A DNA stretch of 10,261 bases. It comes from Candidatus Moranbacteria bacterium UBA2206. Its GTDB lineage: Bacteria; Patescibacteriota; Minisyncoccia; Moranbacterales; UBA2206. Below, in pieces: positions 1 to 5,929 of this stretch (position 1 is the stretch's first letter; each line of letters starts with the position of its first letter). Where the stretch lies: positions 1 through 10,261 of the forward strand of contig DCUU01000009.1 in the NCBI GenBank assembly GCA_002328565.1. Reading direction: 5' to 3'. A program made the translations under genes and the position numbers. Under the pieces are notes generated by a model. It ran no database searches and was not told the DNA's origin. It saw nothing but the letters and a program-made list of their open reading frames with translations.

Positions 1-224
1 ATTACCTTCTGGGAAAAACTATTTAGCTTTTCATTTTCCTTGTCCACCGCGCTTTGAATATCCTGCGCCGCTTTTTTGTTTATATCCACCATCCCTGGAA
101 TATGCCCAGCCGGATCACTGATTGGATTTGGGATGGTGTCTATTGATTTTTCTTCTTTTTGTGAGCAAGCAGAAAAAGCTGTAATCAAAAATATGCTCGT
201 TATTAATACTGCTGTTTTTTTCAT
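1..224 (-). CDS. Small lipoprotein, N-terminal part (cut by window edge)
   Basis: Read from the ATG at 224, 74 codons are visible and the frame is still open at base 1. Residues 2-3 are Lys, residues 5-17 are hydrophobic, and F17-S18-A19-C20 is an acceptable lipobox, so the mature protein should begin with a lipid-modified Cys20 anchored to the membrane. The next stretch is polar and rich in Lys, Glu and Pro, with a short helix-prone segment (about 50-74) full of Lys, Glu and Gln. No known domain is visible and the function is unknown. The start is supported by the lipobox distance and by a TATAAA box six bases upstream. No Shine-Dalgarno sequence is present. It lies downstream of tsaE on the same strand, but a long hairpin and its own promoter lie between them, so it is probably transcribed separately. 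Confidence 0.75.
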   Translation of the reverse strand, partial: MKKTAVLITSIFLITAFSACSQKEEKSIDTIPNPISDPAGHIPGMVDINKKAAQDIQSAVDKENEKLNSFSQKV

Positions 225-259
225 AGTTTTTTTATATTAATATTGTTTTATAATTTTAA
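225..259 (-). promoter_or_regulatory. Promoter of the lipoprotein gene, predicted leaderless
   Basis: On the minus strand the -35 box TTAAAA (254-259, 4/6 match) is followed by a 17-base spacer and the -10 box TATAAA (231-236, 5/6). Six bases separate the -10 box from the ATG at 224, so transcription should start at or beside the A of ATG. The -35 box touches the left arm of the long AT-rich hairpin. The call rests on consensus match and spacing only, in an AT-rich background where chance matches are common. Confidence 0.45.
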
Positions 260-349
260 AGGCTAAATTTTAAATTTAAAATGAAATCTAAATGATTAAA
301 TTTTTAATTTGTCATTTAGTAATTTAAAATTGATTTAAAATTTAGCCTT
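259..349. repeat. Long AT-rich inverted repeat between tsaE and the lipoprotein gene
   Basis: A perfect 17-bp arm, 259-275, pairs with 333-349 (core AAGGCTAAATTTTAAAT and its complement). Inside it, TAAATGA near 290 can pair with TCATTTA near 312, giving an interrupted hairpin of about 91 bases. The right arm overlaps the last codons and the stop codon of tsaE (335-337). It could be a small dispersed palindromic element or a transcription-ending structure between two minus-strand genes. Only one copy is in this window, so mobility is not shown. Confidence 0.6.
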
Positions 350-817
350 AAAAGTAATTTTTCTTTTATTCTCCTCCAACCATTTAAAGTCAACCAAAAT
401 CGCATTAGACGGAATAATCTTCTTTATCCTACTTGCCCATTCTATTATAATAATATTTTTCTTGTTCGGCAATATTTCCTCGAAGCCTAAATTCAAAATA
501 TCCTGCGCCTCCACTCGATACGCATCAAAGTGATAAATATCATGAAACATGAAACATGAAGCATGAAGCATTTTTTCTTTTTTTGTTTCATGTTTCATGT
601 TACATGCTATATGATATTGTTTCATTATCAAAAAAGTCGGGCTCGTATATGGTCCATTAACTTTTAAGCCTTTCAAGAGACCCTGAGTAAAAGTAGTTTT
701 TCCTGCACCCAGCTCACCATCAAGACAAATAACTTCTCCGCCTTGCAATTCTTGCGCCAAAAGCTCGCCTAGTTTTTGAGTTTGCTTGGAATTAGTTGTG
801 ATAAAAGTTTTTTCCAT
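335..817 (-). CDS. tsaE: tRNA threonylcarbamoyladenosine biosynthesis ATPase TsaE
   Basis: TsaE is the P-loop ATPase that, with TsaB and TsaD, makes the universal t6A37 modification of ANN-decoding tRNAs in the cytoplasm. The 160-residue protein has Walker A GELGAGKTT (34-42), the family motif TSPTF (58-62), IYHFDAYR (94-101) with the usual acidic residue, and IIIIEWASRI (122-131) matching the conserved VEW segment. The family fold is complete. Residues 71-93, between the SPTF strand and HFDAYR, are extra compared with family members I know, and they are encoded exactly by an imperfect palindrome (see the repeat at 547-607). The start at 817 fits the usual N-terminus and sits six bases after a -10 box. 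The stop codon lies in an intergenic hairpin arm. No partner tsaB or tsaD is in the window. Confidence 0.93.
   Translation of the reverse strand: MEKTFITTNSKQTQKLGELLAQELQGGEVICLDGELGAGKTTFTQGLLKGLKVNGPYTSPTFLIMKQYHIACNMKHETKKEKMLHASCFMFHDIYHFDAYRVEAQDILNLGFEEILPNKKNIIIIEWASRIKKIIPSNAILVDFKWLEENKRKITFKAKF
547..607. repeat. Imperfect palindrome inserted in frame in tsaE
   Basis: Arms 547-570 and 584-607 match at 20 of 24 positions as an inverted repeat, with a T-rich loop at 571-583. Each arm is built from repeats of a seven-base unit close to ACATGAA. The element translates through tsaE without a stop and adds about 23 residues (71-93) between two conserved motifs. Its composition differs from the gene: heptad repeats and a run of Lys, His and Met codons. 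It resembles in principle the in-gene palindromic elements known from Rickettsia, but no relationship to those is claimed. Confidence 0.75.
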
Positions 818-823
818 AACTTA

Positions 824-852
824 ATCTTACCTATAAATGGAAACATTGACAA
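824..852 (-). promoter_or_regulatory. tsaE promoter, predicted leaderless
   Basis: On the minus strand TTGTCA (847-852, 5/6 to the -35 consensus), a 17-base spacer and TAAGAT (824-829, 4/6 to the -10 consensus) precede the tsaE ATG at 817 by six bases. Transcription would start at the first codon or one base before it. No Shine-Dalgarno sequence exists, which agrees. The -35 box overlaps the divergent plus-strand -35 box. Confidence 0.55.
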
Positions 853-874
853 TATATTTCCCAGATGCTACCTT
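846..874 (+). promoter_or_regulatory. Promoter of the DHH-family gene with extended -10
   Basis: A perfect TTGACA (846-851) is followed by a 17-base spacer and TGC-TACCTT (TG at 866-867, hexamer 869-874). The TG makes an extended -10 that compensates for the poor hexamer. Transcription would start near 881, giving a leader of about 20 bases. An alternative -10, TAAAAT at 887-892, would give a nearly leaderless transcript. Confidence 0.5.
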
Positions 875-901
875 ATTTAACTAGCTTAAAATATATTTTC
901 T

Positions 902-2035
902 ATGTCACTTCCGCCCCAAGAACAATTCAAAAAATTCCTGGAAACTTCCAAAGAGGTTTTGATTCTTATCCCAGAAAATCCTTCGGCTGATGCTGTGGGC
1001 TCAGCTTGGGCACTTTACTATTTCTTGGAAAAATTGAGCATTCTGCCAGCTATTGCTTTTTCCAATCATTTGTCAGAAAAATTCAGTTTTCTCCCTCGCC
1101 CCGAGAATTTGCTCTCAGAAATTTCTGGTGCGCGTGATTTTGTTCTTTCTTTTAATACAGCAGAAAACAAGATAATAAAAGTTAGACACGAAGAAAAAGG
1201 CGATATTTTCAATATCCTAGTCACCCCAGAAAAAGGCTCTGTTAACCCAAAAGATTTTTCTTTTATTTTAGCTAAATTCAAATATGATCTAGTGATAGTA
1301 ATTGATTGTTCTGATTTGGAAAAATTAGGCAAGCTTTATTTGGAAAACACTGATTTGTTTTTTGAAGTGCCAGTAGTAAATATCGACTACAAAAGCGACA
1401 ACGATAACTTTGGACAAATTAATCTCACTGATATCACAGCTTCTTCTTCCTGCGAAATCTTAGCCAAAACCCTTGAAAACATTTATCCTAAATTAATTGA
1501 CAAAAAAATTGCCACTTGTCTGCTCACCGGACTTATCGGCGCGACCGACAGCTTTCAAAAGAAGAATACTACTCCAAAAGCCCTTTCTACTAGCGCCTCT
1601 CTTATGGATAAGGGCGCCAATCAGCAAGAAATTATCCGCTGGATGTATAAAACTCAACCACTGCATATTTTGAAGCTTTGGGGACGAGCTATGGCCAAAA
1701 TCAATTGGGATTCTGAAAGTAAATTAGTTTGGTCAGCTCTAACTGTAGAAGATTTTGTCCAAAGCCGTTCTACTTCAGAAGACCTCCCTTTTATAATCTC
1801 CAAACTCGAAGAAAATTATAGCGAAGGAAAAATTTTTATGGCCATCTACAGCGACACCCCACAAAGCTCAATGATTTTAATAAAATCAACTGAACCGGAA
1901 ATCACTGAAATTCTAGCCACTGAAATTATAGGTGATATCAAACATGGGTTCTTGAAAATACGAATTGAGAATCCAGACATTGTTGGAGTCGGCCAAATCA
2001 TCGCTGTAAAAATAAGAACTCTGATGACAAAATAA
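902..2035 (+). CDS. DHH-family phosphoesterase homologue with degenerate active site (NrnA-like)
   Basis: The 377-residue protein follows the layout of DHH/DHHA1 phosphoesterases such as NrnA, which cut nanoRNA, pAp or cyclic dinucleotide products using two metal ions. Motif I is NPSADAVGS (26-34), so the first aspartate of the usual DxD is Ser28 while D30 remains. Motif II is VIDCSD (133-138, D135). Motif III, normally DHH, reads D162-Y163-K164, followed by the familiar NxxFG as NDNFG (167-171). Motif IV keeps D216 in GATDSF. The C-terminal DHHA1-like region (about 260-377) lacks the glycine- and histidine-rich GGH..AAG signature. The fold is probably kept while metal binding is reduced, so the protein may be inactive, altered or a binding protein. 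It is monocistronic, with its own promoter and terminator, and has no Shine-Dalgarno sequence. The family call is firm; the activity is unknown. Confidence 0.82.
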   Translation: MSLPPQEQFKKFLETSKEVLILIPENPSADAVGSAWALYYFLEKLSILPAIAFSNHLSEKFSFLPRPENLLSEISGARDFVLSFNTAENKIIKVRHEEKGDIFNILVTPEKGSVNPKDFSFILAKFKYDLVIVIDCSDLEKLGKLYLENTDLFFEVPVVNIDYKSDNDNFGQINLTDITASSSCEILAKTLENIYPKLIDKKIATCLLTGLIGATDSFQKKNTTPKALSTSASLMDKGANQQEIIRWMYKTQPLHILKLWGRAMAKINWDSESKLVWSALTVEDFVQSRSTSEDLPFIISKLEENYSEGKIFMAIYSDTPQSSMILIKSTEPEITEILATEIIGDIKHGFLKIRIENPDIVGVGQIIAVKIRTLMTK

Positions 2036-2048
2036 TTTACTTTTTTAG

Positions 2049-2077
2049 AAAACTGTCCCGAGGGGCAGTTTTTTTAT
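2049..2077 (+). terminator. Rho-independent terminator after the DHH-family gene
   Basis: A hairpin with arms AACTGTCCC and GGGGCAGTT (2051-2070, one G-U pair, very short loop) is followed by seven T at 2069-2075 and preceded by A residues. It starts 13 bases after the stop codon at 2035. This is a textbook intrinsic terminator. Confidence 0.9.
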
Positions 2078-2089
2078 TTGTCATTTTTA

Positions 2090-2098
2090 TGCTAAAAT
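2090..2098 (+). promoter_or_regulatory. Extended -10 promoter of the tandem ATPase gene
   Basis: TGC-TAAAAT (2090-2098) is a good extended -10. The -35 position at 17-base spacing would be a T-run (2070-2075) shared with the terminator tail, so the promoter relies on the TG element. The predicted start is near 2105, giving a leader of about 60 bases that contains the ATTCGTA repeats. Confidence 0.5.
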
Positions 2099-2131
2099 AG
2101 TATCAAATAAAACTATTTATAAAATTTACTT

Positions 2132-2163
2132 ATTCGTACATTCGTACTAATTCGTAATTCGTA
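2132..2163 (+). repeat. Four ATTCGTA repeats in the leader of the tandem ATPase gene
   Basis: ATTCGTA occurs at 2132-2138, 2140-2146, 2150-2156 and 2157-2163, ending six bases before the ATG at 2169. The first two copies also form GTAC-ATTC-GTAC, a small hairpin. Only GAG within GTAGAGAT resembles a Shine-Dalgarno sequence. The cluster could be a dispersed short repeat or a regulatory site; the sequence does not decide. Confidence 0.7.
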
Positions 2164-2168
2164 GAGAT

Positions 2169-5100
2169 ATGATAAAAATTCTCAAGCCAAAAGTCCAAGC
2201 AATAAAACCCGATGAAATTCAAGAGGGAAATAAAACTGCTAAAATTCTTTCTACCTTCAGAAAAAAAGAGGAGGAAGAAATGGCTAGCACACTGGCTGCT
2301 GAGCTCAATTTGCCATATGTTGACACTAATCTAATTCCAATTTCAAAAGATGACATTCGCCTTCTAACTGAAGAGGAAGCACGAAAATTCGGCATTGCCG
2401 TGATTCACAGAAGTGGAAAAGTTGTCACTATCATCTCTTGCGATCCAAGCAATCAAGAAACTAATGATTTTATAGAAACCCTAAAAAATGACAAGGGTTG
2501 GCAGATAAAACTTTTTGTAGTTTCCGTCTCAAATCTCAATCGCGTTTGGGAAAAATATAAGCAGATTGTTTTTGTGGATATTCTTGATCAAATGAGTTTG
2601 AATCTCAGTGGAGATGATTTGACTAAATTTGAGGAAGAAATGAAAGATCTGATCACGCTAAAACAAAGAATTAAGGAGCTCCCGACTACTCAAGTTTTGA
2701 ATATTATGCTGGCTGGCGGTTATAAGCTTGGTGCCAGCGATGTCCACATTGAACCACAAGAAAAAGAAATTCGTCTACGCTACCGAATCGATGGAACATT
2801 GCAAGATGTGGCATTCTTGCCACTTAATGTTTTTCATACTATTGTTTCTCGTATAAAATTGATGTCTGGAATGAAACTTAATTTGCGCGATATTGCACAA
2901 GATGGAACTTTTGAAATAAATTTAGCGGAAAAAAAGATTAGTCTTCGCGTGAGTATCATCCCAGGAAGTTTTGGCGAATCGATTGTAATGCGACTTTTGG
3001 ATCCAGATTCAATCAAGGTGAGCGTGGAAAATTTAGGTCTGCAGGGATTGGCCTATGAAAATATTCAAAAACAAATGCAAGCACCCAATGGCATGATTCT
3101 CAATACTGGCCCAACCGGCTCTGGAAAAACTACCACCCTCTATTCCATCATCAATAAACTTAACACTCCGGACAAAAAAATAATCACCATTGAAGATCCA
3201 ATTGAATATGAACTTCCGGGAATTTCTCAAACTCAAATTGAAAAAGACCGTGGGTATACTTTCTCTCAAGGACTTCGTGCCATTGTTCGTCAAGATCCAG
3301 ATGTAATTTTGGTAGGTGAAATTCGTGATGACGAAACGGCTGACATTGCGGTCAATTCTGCCCTCACAGGTCATTTAGTGTTGTCCTCACTGCATACTAA
3401 TAATGCCGTTGGCACCATTCCAAGATTTATCGAACTCGGGGTGAAGCCAACTCTCATGTCTCCCGCTATAAATGCAATCATCGGTCAGCGCTTGGTGCGA
3501 AAACTTTGTGATTGCAAAGAGGCTTATGTTCCAGCCCGAGAATCTATCGAGTCCATCAAAAAAATTCTCTCTATCATTTCTCCCAAAGCCAAAGTGGAAA
3601 TTCCAAAGAATATCGAAAAACTCTATCGACCAAAGGGTTGTCCAAAATGCAATGGTTTAGGATATAAGGGTCGGATGGGAATTTTTGAAGTACTCACAAT
3701 AAATGAAGATATTGAAAAATTAATTTTAGAAATGGCCGGCGAAACAGAACTGGCTATGGCTGCTTTGGAATCTGGGATGATCACGATGCTTCAAGATGGA
3801 ATTTTGAAAGCCATTGCTGGCATCACTTCCATTGATGAAGTGGAAAGTGCTACAGGACAAGGAGAATTTTTGGAAAGTATCTATGAAAAACTAATGTCCC
3901 AAACTTTAGGCAAAACAATTCTCGTTGAAAATAATCAGTATAACTCTGCTAAAGAAAATATAGTGGATTTCAAAAAGTTAGAAGAAATTTTACGTGCCTC
4001 AAAAACCACCGACATCAACAAAATTGTTTTTTCAGCTGCTACCATTTTGAATGTTGGCGACATCCACATCGAACCGGAAAAAGATGATGTCAAAATTCGT
4101 TTTCGAATTGACGGAATTTTGCAAAACGTTGCCACTTTGCCACTCAATGAATACCCAGCACTTTTGGGCGAGATAAAAATTCTTTCTGGAGTGAAAACAG
4201 AAGTGCGCCAAGGAGTGATTGATAGTCGCTTTAGTATAAAATTTGATGACGATATAGTTATAGATGAAAAAAATATTGATGTGCGTGTTTCGATTATCCT
4301 TGGAGGCTATGGCGAAACAATCGTGATGCGACTTTTGCGTGGATCATCAATGGAATTGGATCTCACGAAGCTTGGTATTCGCAAAGAAAATTTGGAAAAA
4401 ATAATGAACGAGGTCAAAAAACCCAATGGTGTGATTTTGAACACTGGCCCAACAGGCTCAGGAAAAACCACCACGCTCTATAGTATTCTAAGTCTTCTCA
4501 ATAAACCAGAAGTAAAAATAATCACCGTGGAAGATCCGATTGAATATCAACTGCCAGGAATTTTGCAAACTCCGGTAAACGACAAAGAAGGCTACACTTT
4601 CGCCACCGCTCTTCGCGCTCTGCTTCGTCAAAATCCGGACATTATGATGATTGGTGAAATTCGAGATGACGAAACTGCCCAAGTAGCTGTGCAAGCTTCG
4701 CTTACGGGACACCTAGTGCTTTCCACCATTCACACCAATAACGCCGCCGGCGCCGTAGCTCGAATGATCAATATGGGCGTTTCCCCTTCCGATATTGCCA
4801 CGGCGGTCAACGCCTTTATGGCGCAACGCTTGGTGCGAAGACTTTGTGATTGCAAAGAAAAAGTTGTGCCAAGTGAAAAAGAAAAAGAAATGATCGAAAA
4901 AGTTTTAGCCACTATCAGTCCAAAGGCCGGAGTGGACATTCCAAAAGTTTTAGAAATATATCATCCCAAAGGTTGCGAGAAATGCAATGGACTGGGATAC
5001 AAGGGGCGAATGACAGTGAGTGAAGTTTTCCAACTCTCTCGTGAGATTCAAGACCTCGTCACCCGTGGCGCCATCACCGCCGAACTCGAAGAAAAAGCCG

Positions 5101-5198
5101 TCGAACTCGGCATGCTCACCATGACGCAAGACGGAGTGCTGAGGGTTTTGGAAGGAGAAACTTCTTTAGAAGAAGTGGAGAGGGTGACGGATTTATAA
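2169..5198 (+). CDS. Tandem PilB/GspE-type motor ATPase with two full ATPase units in one chain
   Basis: Family members drive type IV pilus extension or type II secretion as cytoplasmic hexamers and usually have about 560 residues; this one has 1009. Residues 1-135 resemble the N-terminal MshEN-type domain and occur once. Two ATPase units follow, 446 residues apart. Unit 1 has the N2 motif SDVHIEP (190-196), Walker A GPTGSGKT (314-321), Asp box ITIEDPIEY (339-347), Walker B-like VGEIRDDET (382-390), His box LSSLHTNNA (405-413) and metal-binding cysteines C447, C449, C491, C494. Unit 2 has GDIHIEP (630-636), Walker A 760-767, ITVEDPIEY (785-793), IGEIRDDET (828-836), LSTIHTNNA (851-859) and C893, C895, C936, C939. 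Both look catalytically complete. In unit 2 the QDG of unit 1 (A-QDG-TF, 243-248) becomes VIDSRF. No pilin, PilC or PilM gene is adjacent, so pilus versus secretion cannot be settled. The ATG at 2169 precedes the complete N-domain. Confidence 0.93.
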   Translation: MIKILKPKVQAIKPDEIQEGNKTAKILSTFRKKEEEEMASTLAAELNLPYVDTNLIPISKDDIRLLTEEEARKFGIAVIHRSGKVVTIISCDPSNQETNDFIETLKNDKGWQIKLFVVSVSNLNRVWEKYKQIVFVDILDQMSLNLSGDDLTKFEEEMKDLITLKQRIKELPTTQVLNIMLAGGYKLGASDVHIEPQEKEIRLRYRIDGTLQDVAFLPLNVFHTIVSRIKLMSGMKLNLRDIAQDGTFEINLAEKKISLRVSIIPGSFGESIVMRLLDPDSIKVSVENLGLQGLAYENIQKQMQAPNGMILNTGPTGSGKTTTLYSIINKLNTPDKKIITIEDPIEYELPGISQTQIEKDRGYTFSQGLRAIVRQDPDVILVGEIRDDETADIAVNSALTGHLVLSSLHTNNAVGTIPRFIELGVKPTLMSPAINAIIGQRLVRKLCDCKEAYVPARESIESIKKILSIISPKAKVEIPKNIEKLYRPKGCPKCNGLGYKGRMGIFEVLTINEDIEKLILEMAGETELAMAALESGMITMLQDGILKAIAGITSIDEVESATGQGEFLESIYEKLMSQTLGKTILVENNQYNSAKENIVDFKKLEEILRASKTTDINKIVFSAATILNVGDIHIEPEKDDVKIRFRIDGILQNVATLPLNEYPALLGEIKILSGVKTEVRQGVIDSRFSIKFDDDIVIDEKNIDVRVSIILGGYGETIVMRLLRGSSMELDLTKLGIRKENLEKIMNEVKKPNGVILNTGPTGSGKTTTLYSILSLLNKPEVKIITVEDPIEYQLPGILQTPVNDKEGYTFATALRALLRQNPDIMMIGEIRDDETAQVAVQASLTGHLVLSTIHTNNAAGAVARMINMGVSPSDIATAVNAFMAQRLVRRLCDCKEKVVPSEKEKEMIEKVLATISPKAGVDIPKVLEIYHPKGCEKCNGLGYKGRMTVSEVFQLSREIQDLVTRGAITAELEEKAVELGMLTMTQDGVLRVLEGETSLEEVERVTDL

Positions 5199-5199
5199 A

Positions 5200-5287
5200 C
5201 CTCACCCTAACCCTCTCCTTATTAAGGAGAGGGAACAAAAAAAGCCTTCTCCTTTATAAGGAGAAGGTGCCCGAAGGGCGGATGAGG
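5200..5287. repeat. Composite palindromic repeat, copy 1
   Basis: The element starts two bases after the ATPase stop codon. It is bounded by CCTCA and TGAGG and holds three hairpins: 5211-5233 (arms CCCTCTCCTT / AAGGAGAGGG), 5245-5267 (CCTTCTCCTT / AAGGAGAAGG) and 5269-5279 (GCCC / GGGC). The right part (about 5258-5287) recurs at 9976-10024 inside a coding sequence, so it is a true dispersed repeat. Here it lies between genes and may affect mRNA 3' ends. Confidence 0.85.
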
Positions 5288-5303
5288 TATTTTTTTGGTA
5301 ATT

Positions 5304-5341
5304 AAAAAAGGGCATACTTAAGTTCTAAGCATGTCCTTTTT
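5304..5341. terminator. Probable bidirectional terminator between convergent genes
   Basis: AAAAAAGGGCATACTTA at 5304-5320 pairs with TAAGCATGTCCTTTTT at 5326-5341, allowing G-U pairs. T-runs follow the stem on both strands. It can end the plus-strand ATPase transcript and the minus-strand small-membrane-protein operon, which converge here. Confidence 0.75.
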
Positions 5342-5350
5342 CTTTTTCCC

Positions 5351-5380
5351 ACCAGACTCCTCCGCGTCTGGTTATTTTTT
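5351..5380 (+). terminator. Second plus-strand terminator hairpin
   Basis: CCAGAC (5352-5357) and GTCTGG (5366-5371) enclose an eight-base loop and are followed by TTATTTTTT. The T-run lies on the plus strand only. It overlaps the last codons and stop of the minus-strand 33-residue gene, so it would act as a back-up for the ATPase transcript. Confidence 0.6.
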
Positions 5381-5473
5381 ATTCGCTATTTTTTTAATAT
5401 CCTTTGATATTTCCATGAGGATGATAGCTATCACCCCCAATATTACAGCTATTACCGCTAAGATATACAACAT
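5372..5473 (-). CDS. 33-residue single-pass membrane peptide
   Basis: From the ATG at 5473 the peptide has a hydrophobic helix at residues 2-20 (only Leu, Ile, Val, Ala, Gly, Tyr and Met) and then a charged tail, ISKDIKKIANKK (22-33), ending in TAA. A very good Shine-Dalgarno sequence, GGGAGG (5479-5484), sits five bases before the ATG, beginning just after the stop codon of the upstream gene (5489-5491). Translation is therefore probably coupled. The tail is basic, so the expected topology is N-terminus out and C-terminus in the cytoplasm. The function is unknown; it could be a small regulatory subunit for the neighbouring membrane protein. It is too short for most gene finders. Confidence 0.65.
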   Translation of the reverse strand: MLYILAVIAVILGVIAIILMEISKDIKKIANKK

Positions 5474-5488
5474 AAGAACCTCCCTTTT

Positions 5489-5836
5489 TTATTTTTTTGA
5501 AATTCTTAATCTTTTCTCCAGCTCATCCACTCGCATCTCATAATATCCGGACAGTTTACCCGGAGAATGAGGTCTCTCCAAATATTTTTTTGCGGAAGCC
5601 AGATCTTCCTCTAAATATTGTCTGGTTGTTTTTTTTATATTTGATTCAGAGGCAAAAAAATGGACAATAGCACCCATCATTAAAAAGATTCCAACGATAC
5701 CAAGTATAAATATAAAAAAACCAACCGAACTCAAATTATGCCCTGGTGCAAATTTTTCCTGTAAGTATTCGGCTAAAAAAATTATACCTACGCCCACAAA
5801 AAACATAATTGCAGATTTTATTTTTTCACGTTTCAT
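5489..5836 (-). CDS. Small two-helix membrane protein with charged cytoplasmic tail
   Basis: The 115-residue protein has a basic N-terminus (MKREKIK), a transmembrane helix at about 8-22, a short loop, a second helix at about 38-61, then a highly charged tail (66-115) with a helix-prone Glu/Lys/Arg segment at 97-115. By the positive-inside rule both ends are cytoplasmic. I recognise no family. The start is supported by a strong purine-rich Shine-Dalgarno sequence (AAGGGGGGG, ending four bases before the ATG), in contrast to the SD-free large genes nearby. It forms an operon with the 33-residue membrane peptide 15 bases downstream, ended by the hairpin at 5304-5341. Confidence 0.8.
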   Translation of the reverse strand: MKREKIKSAIMFFVGVGIIFLAEYLQEKFAPGHNLSSVGFFIFILGIVGIFLMMGAIVHFFASESNIKKTTRQYLEEDLASAKKYLERPHSPGKLSGYYEMRVDELEKRLRISKK

Positions 5837-5874
5837 GTTGCCCCCCCTTGAGTTGTTAAAGAAAAAGTTTATAT

Positions 5875-5880
5875 ACTATA
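5875..5880 (-). promoter_or_regulatory. Possible -10 box of the small-membrane-protein operon
   Basis: TATAGT on the minus strand (5/6 to consensus) would start transcription near 5868, leaving a leader of about 30 bases that includes the strong Shine-Dalgarno sequence. No convincing -35 box is visible and the stretch is very AT-rich, so this is tentative. Confidence 0.3.
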
Positions 5881-5929
5881 TTGAAATTCTTATTTTTAAA
5901 TATTTTTATATCTTATATTTTGTATTTTA

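Noticed and set aside
547..607. CRISPR array or tandem repeat locus in tsaE
   Set aside because: The seven-base units are too short and contiguous, no spacers exist, and the structure is an inverted repeat in a coding gene.
2078..2098. TTGTCA at 2078-2083 as the -35 box of the tandem ATPase gene
   Set aside because: Only nine bases separate it from the TAAAAT box, far too few for a normal promoter.
2169..5198. The double ATPase as two genes joined by a sequencing error
   Set aside because: The frame is continuous, the linker between units is ordinary coding sequence with no remnant stop, start or ribosome site, and the second unit lacks the N-terminal domain a separate gene would have. An assembly artefact cannot be fully excluded.
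5331..5543. A 70-codon plus-strand open frame
   Set aside because: It starts inside a terminator stem, lies opposite two better-supported minus-strand genes with strong Shine-Dalgarno sequences, and has no start signals of its own.
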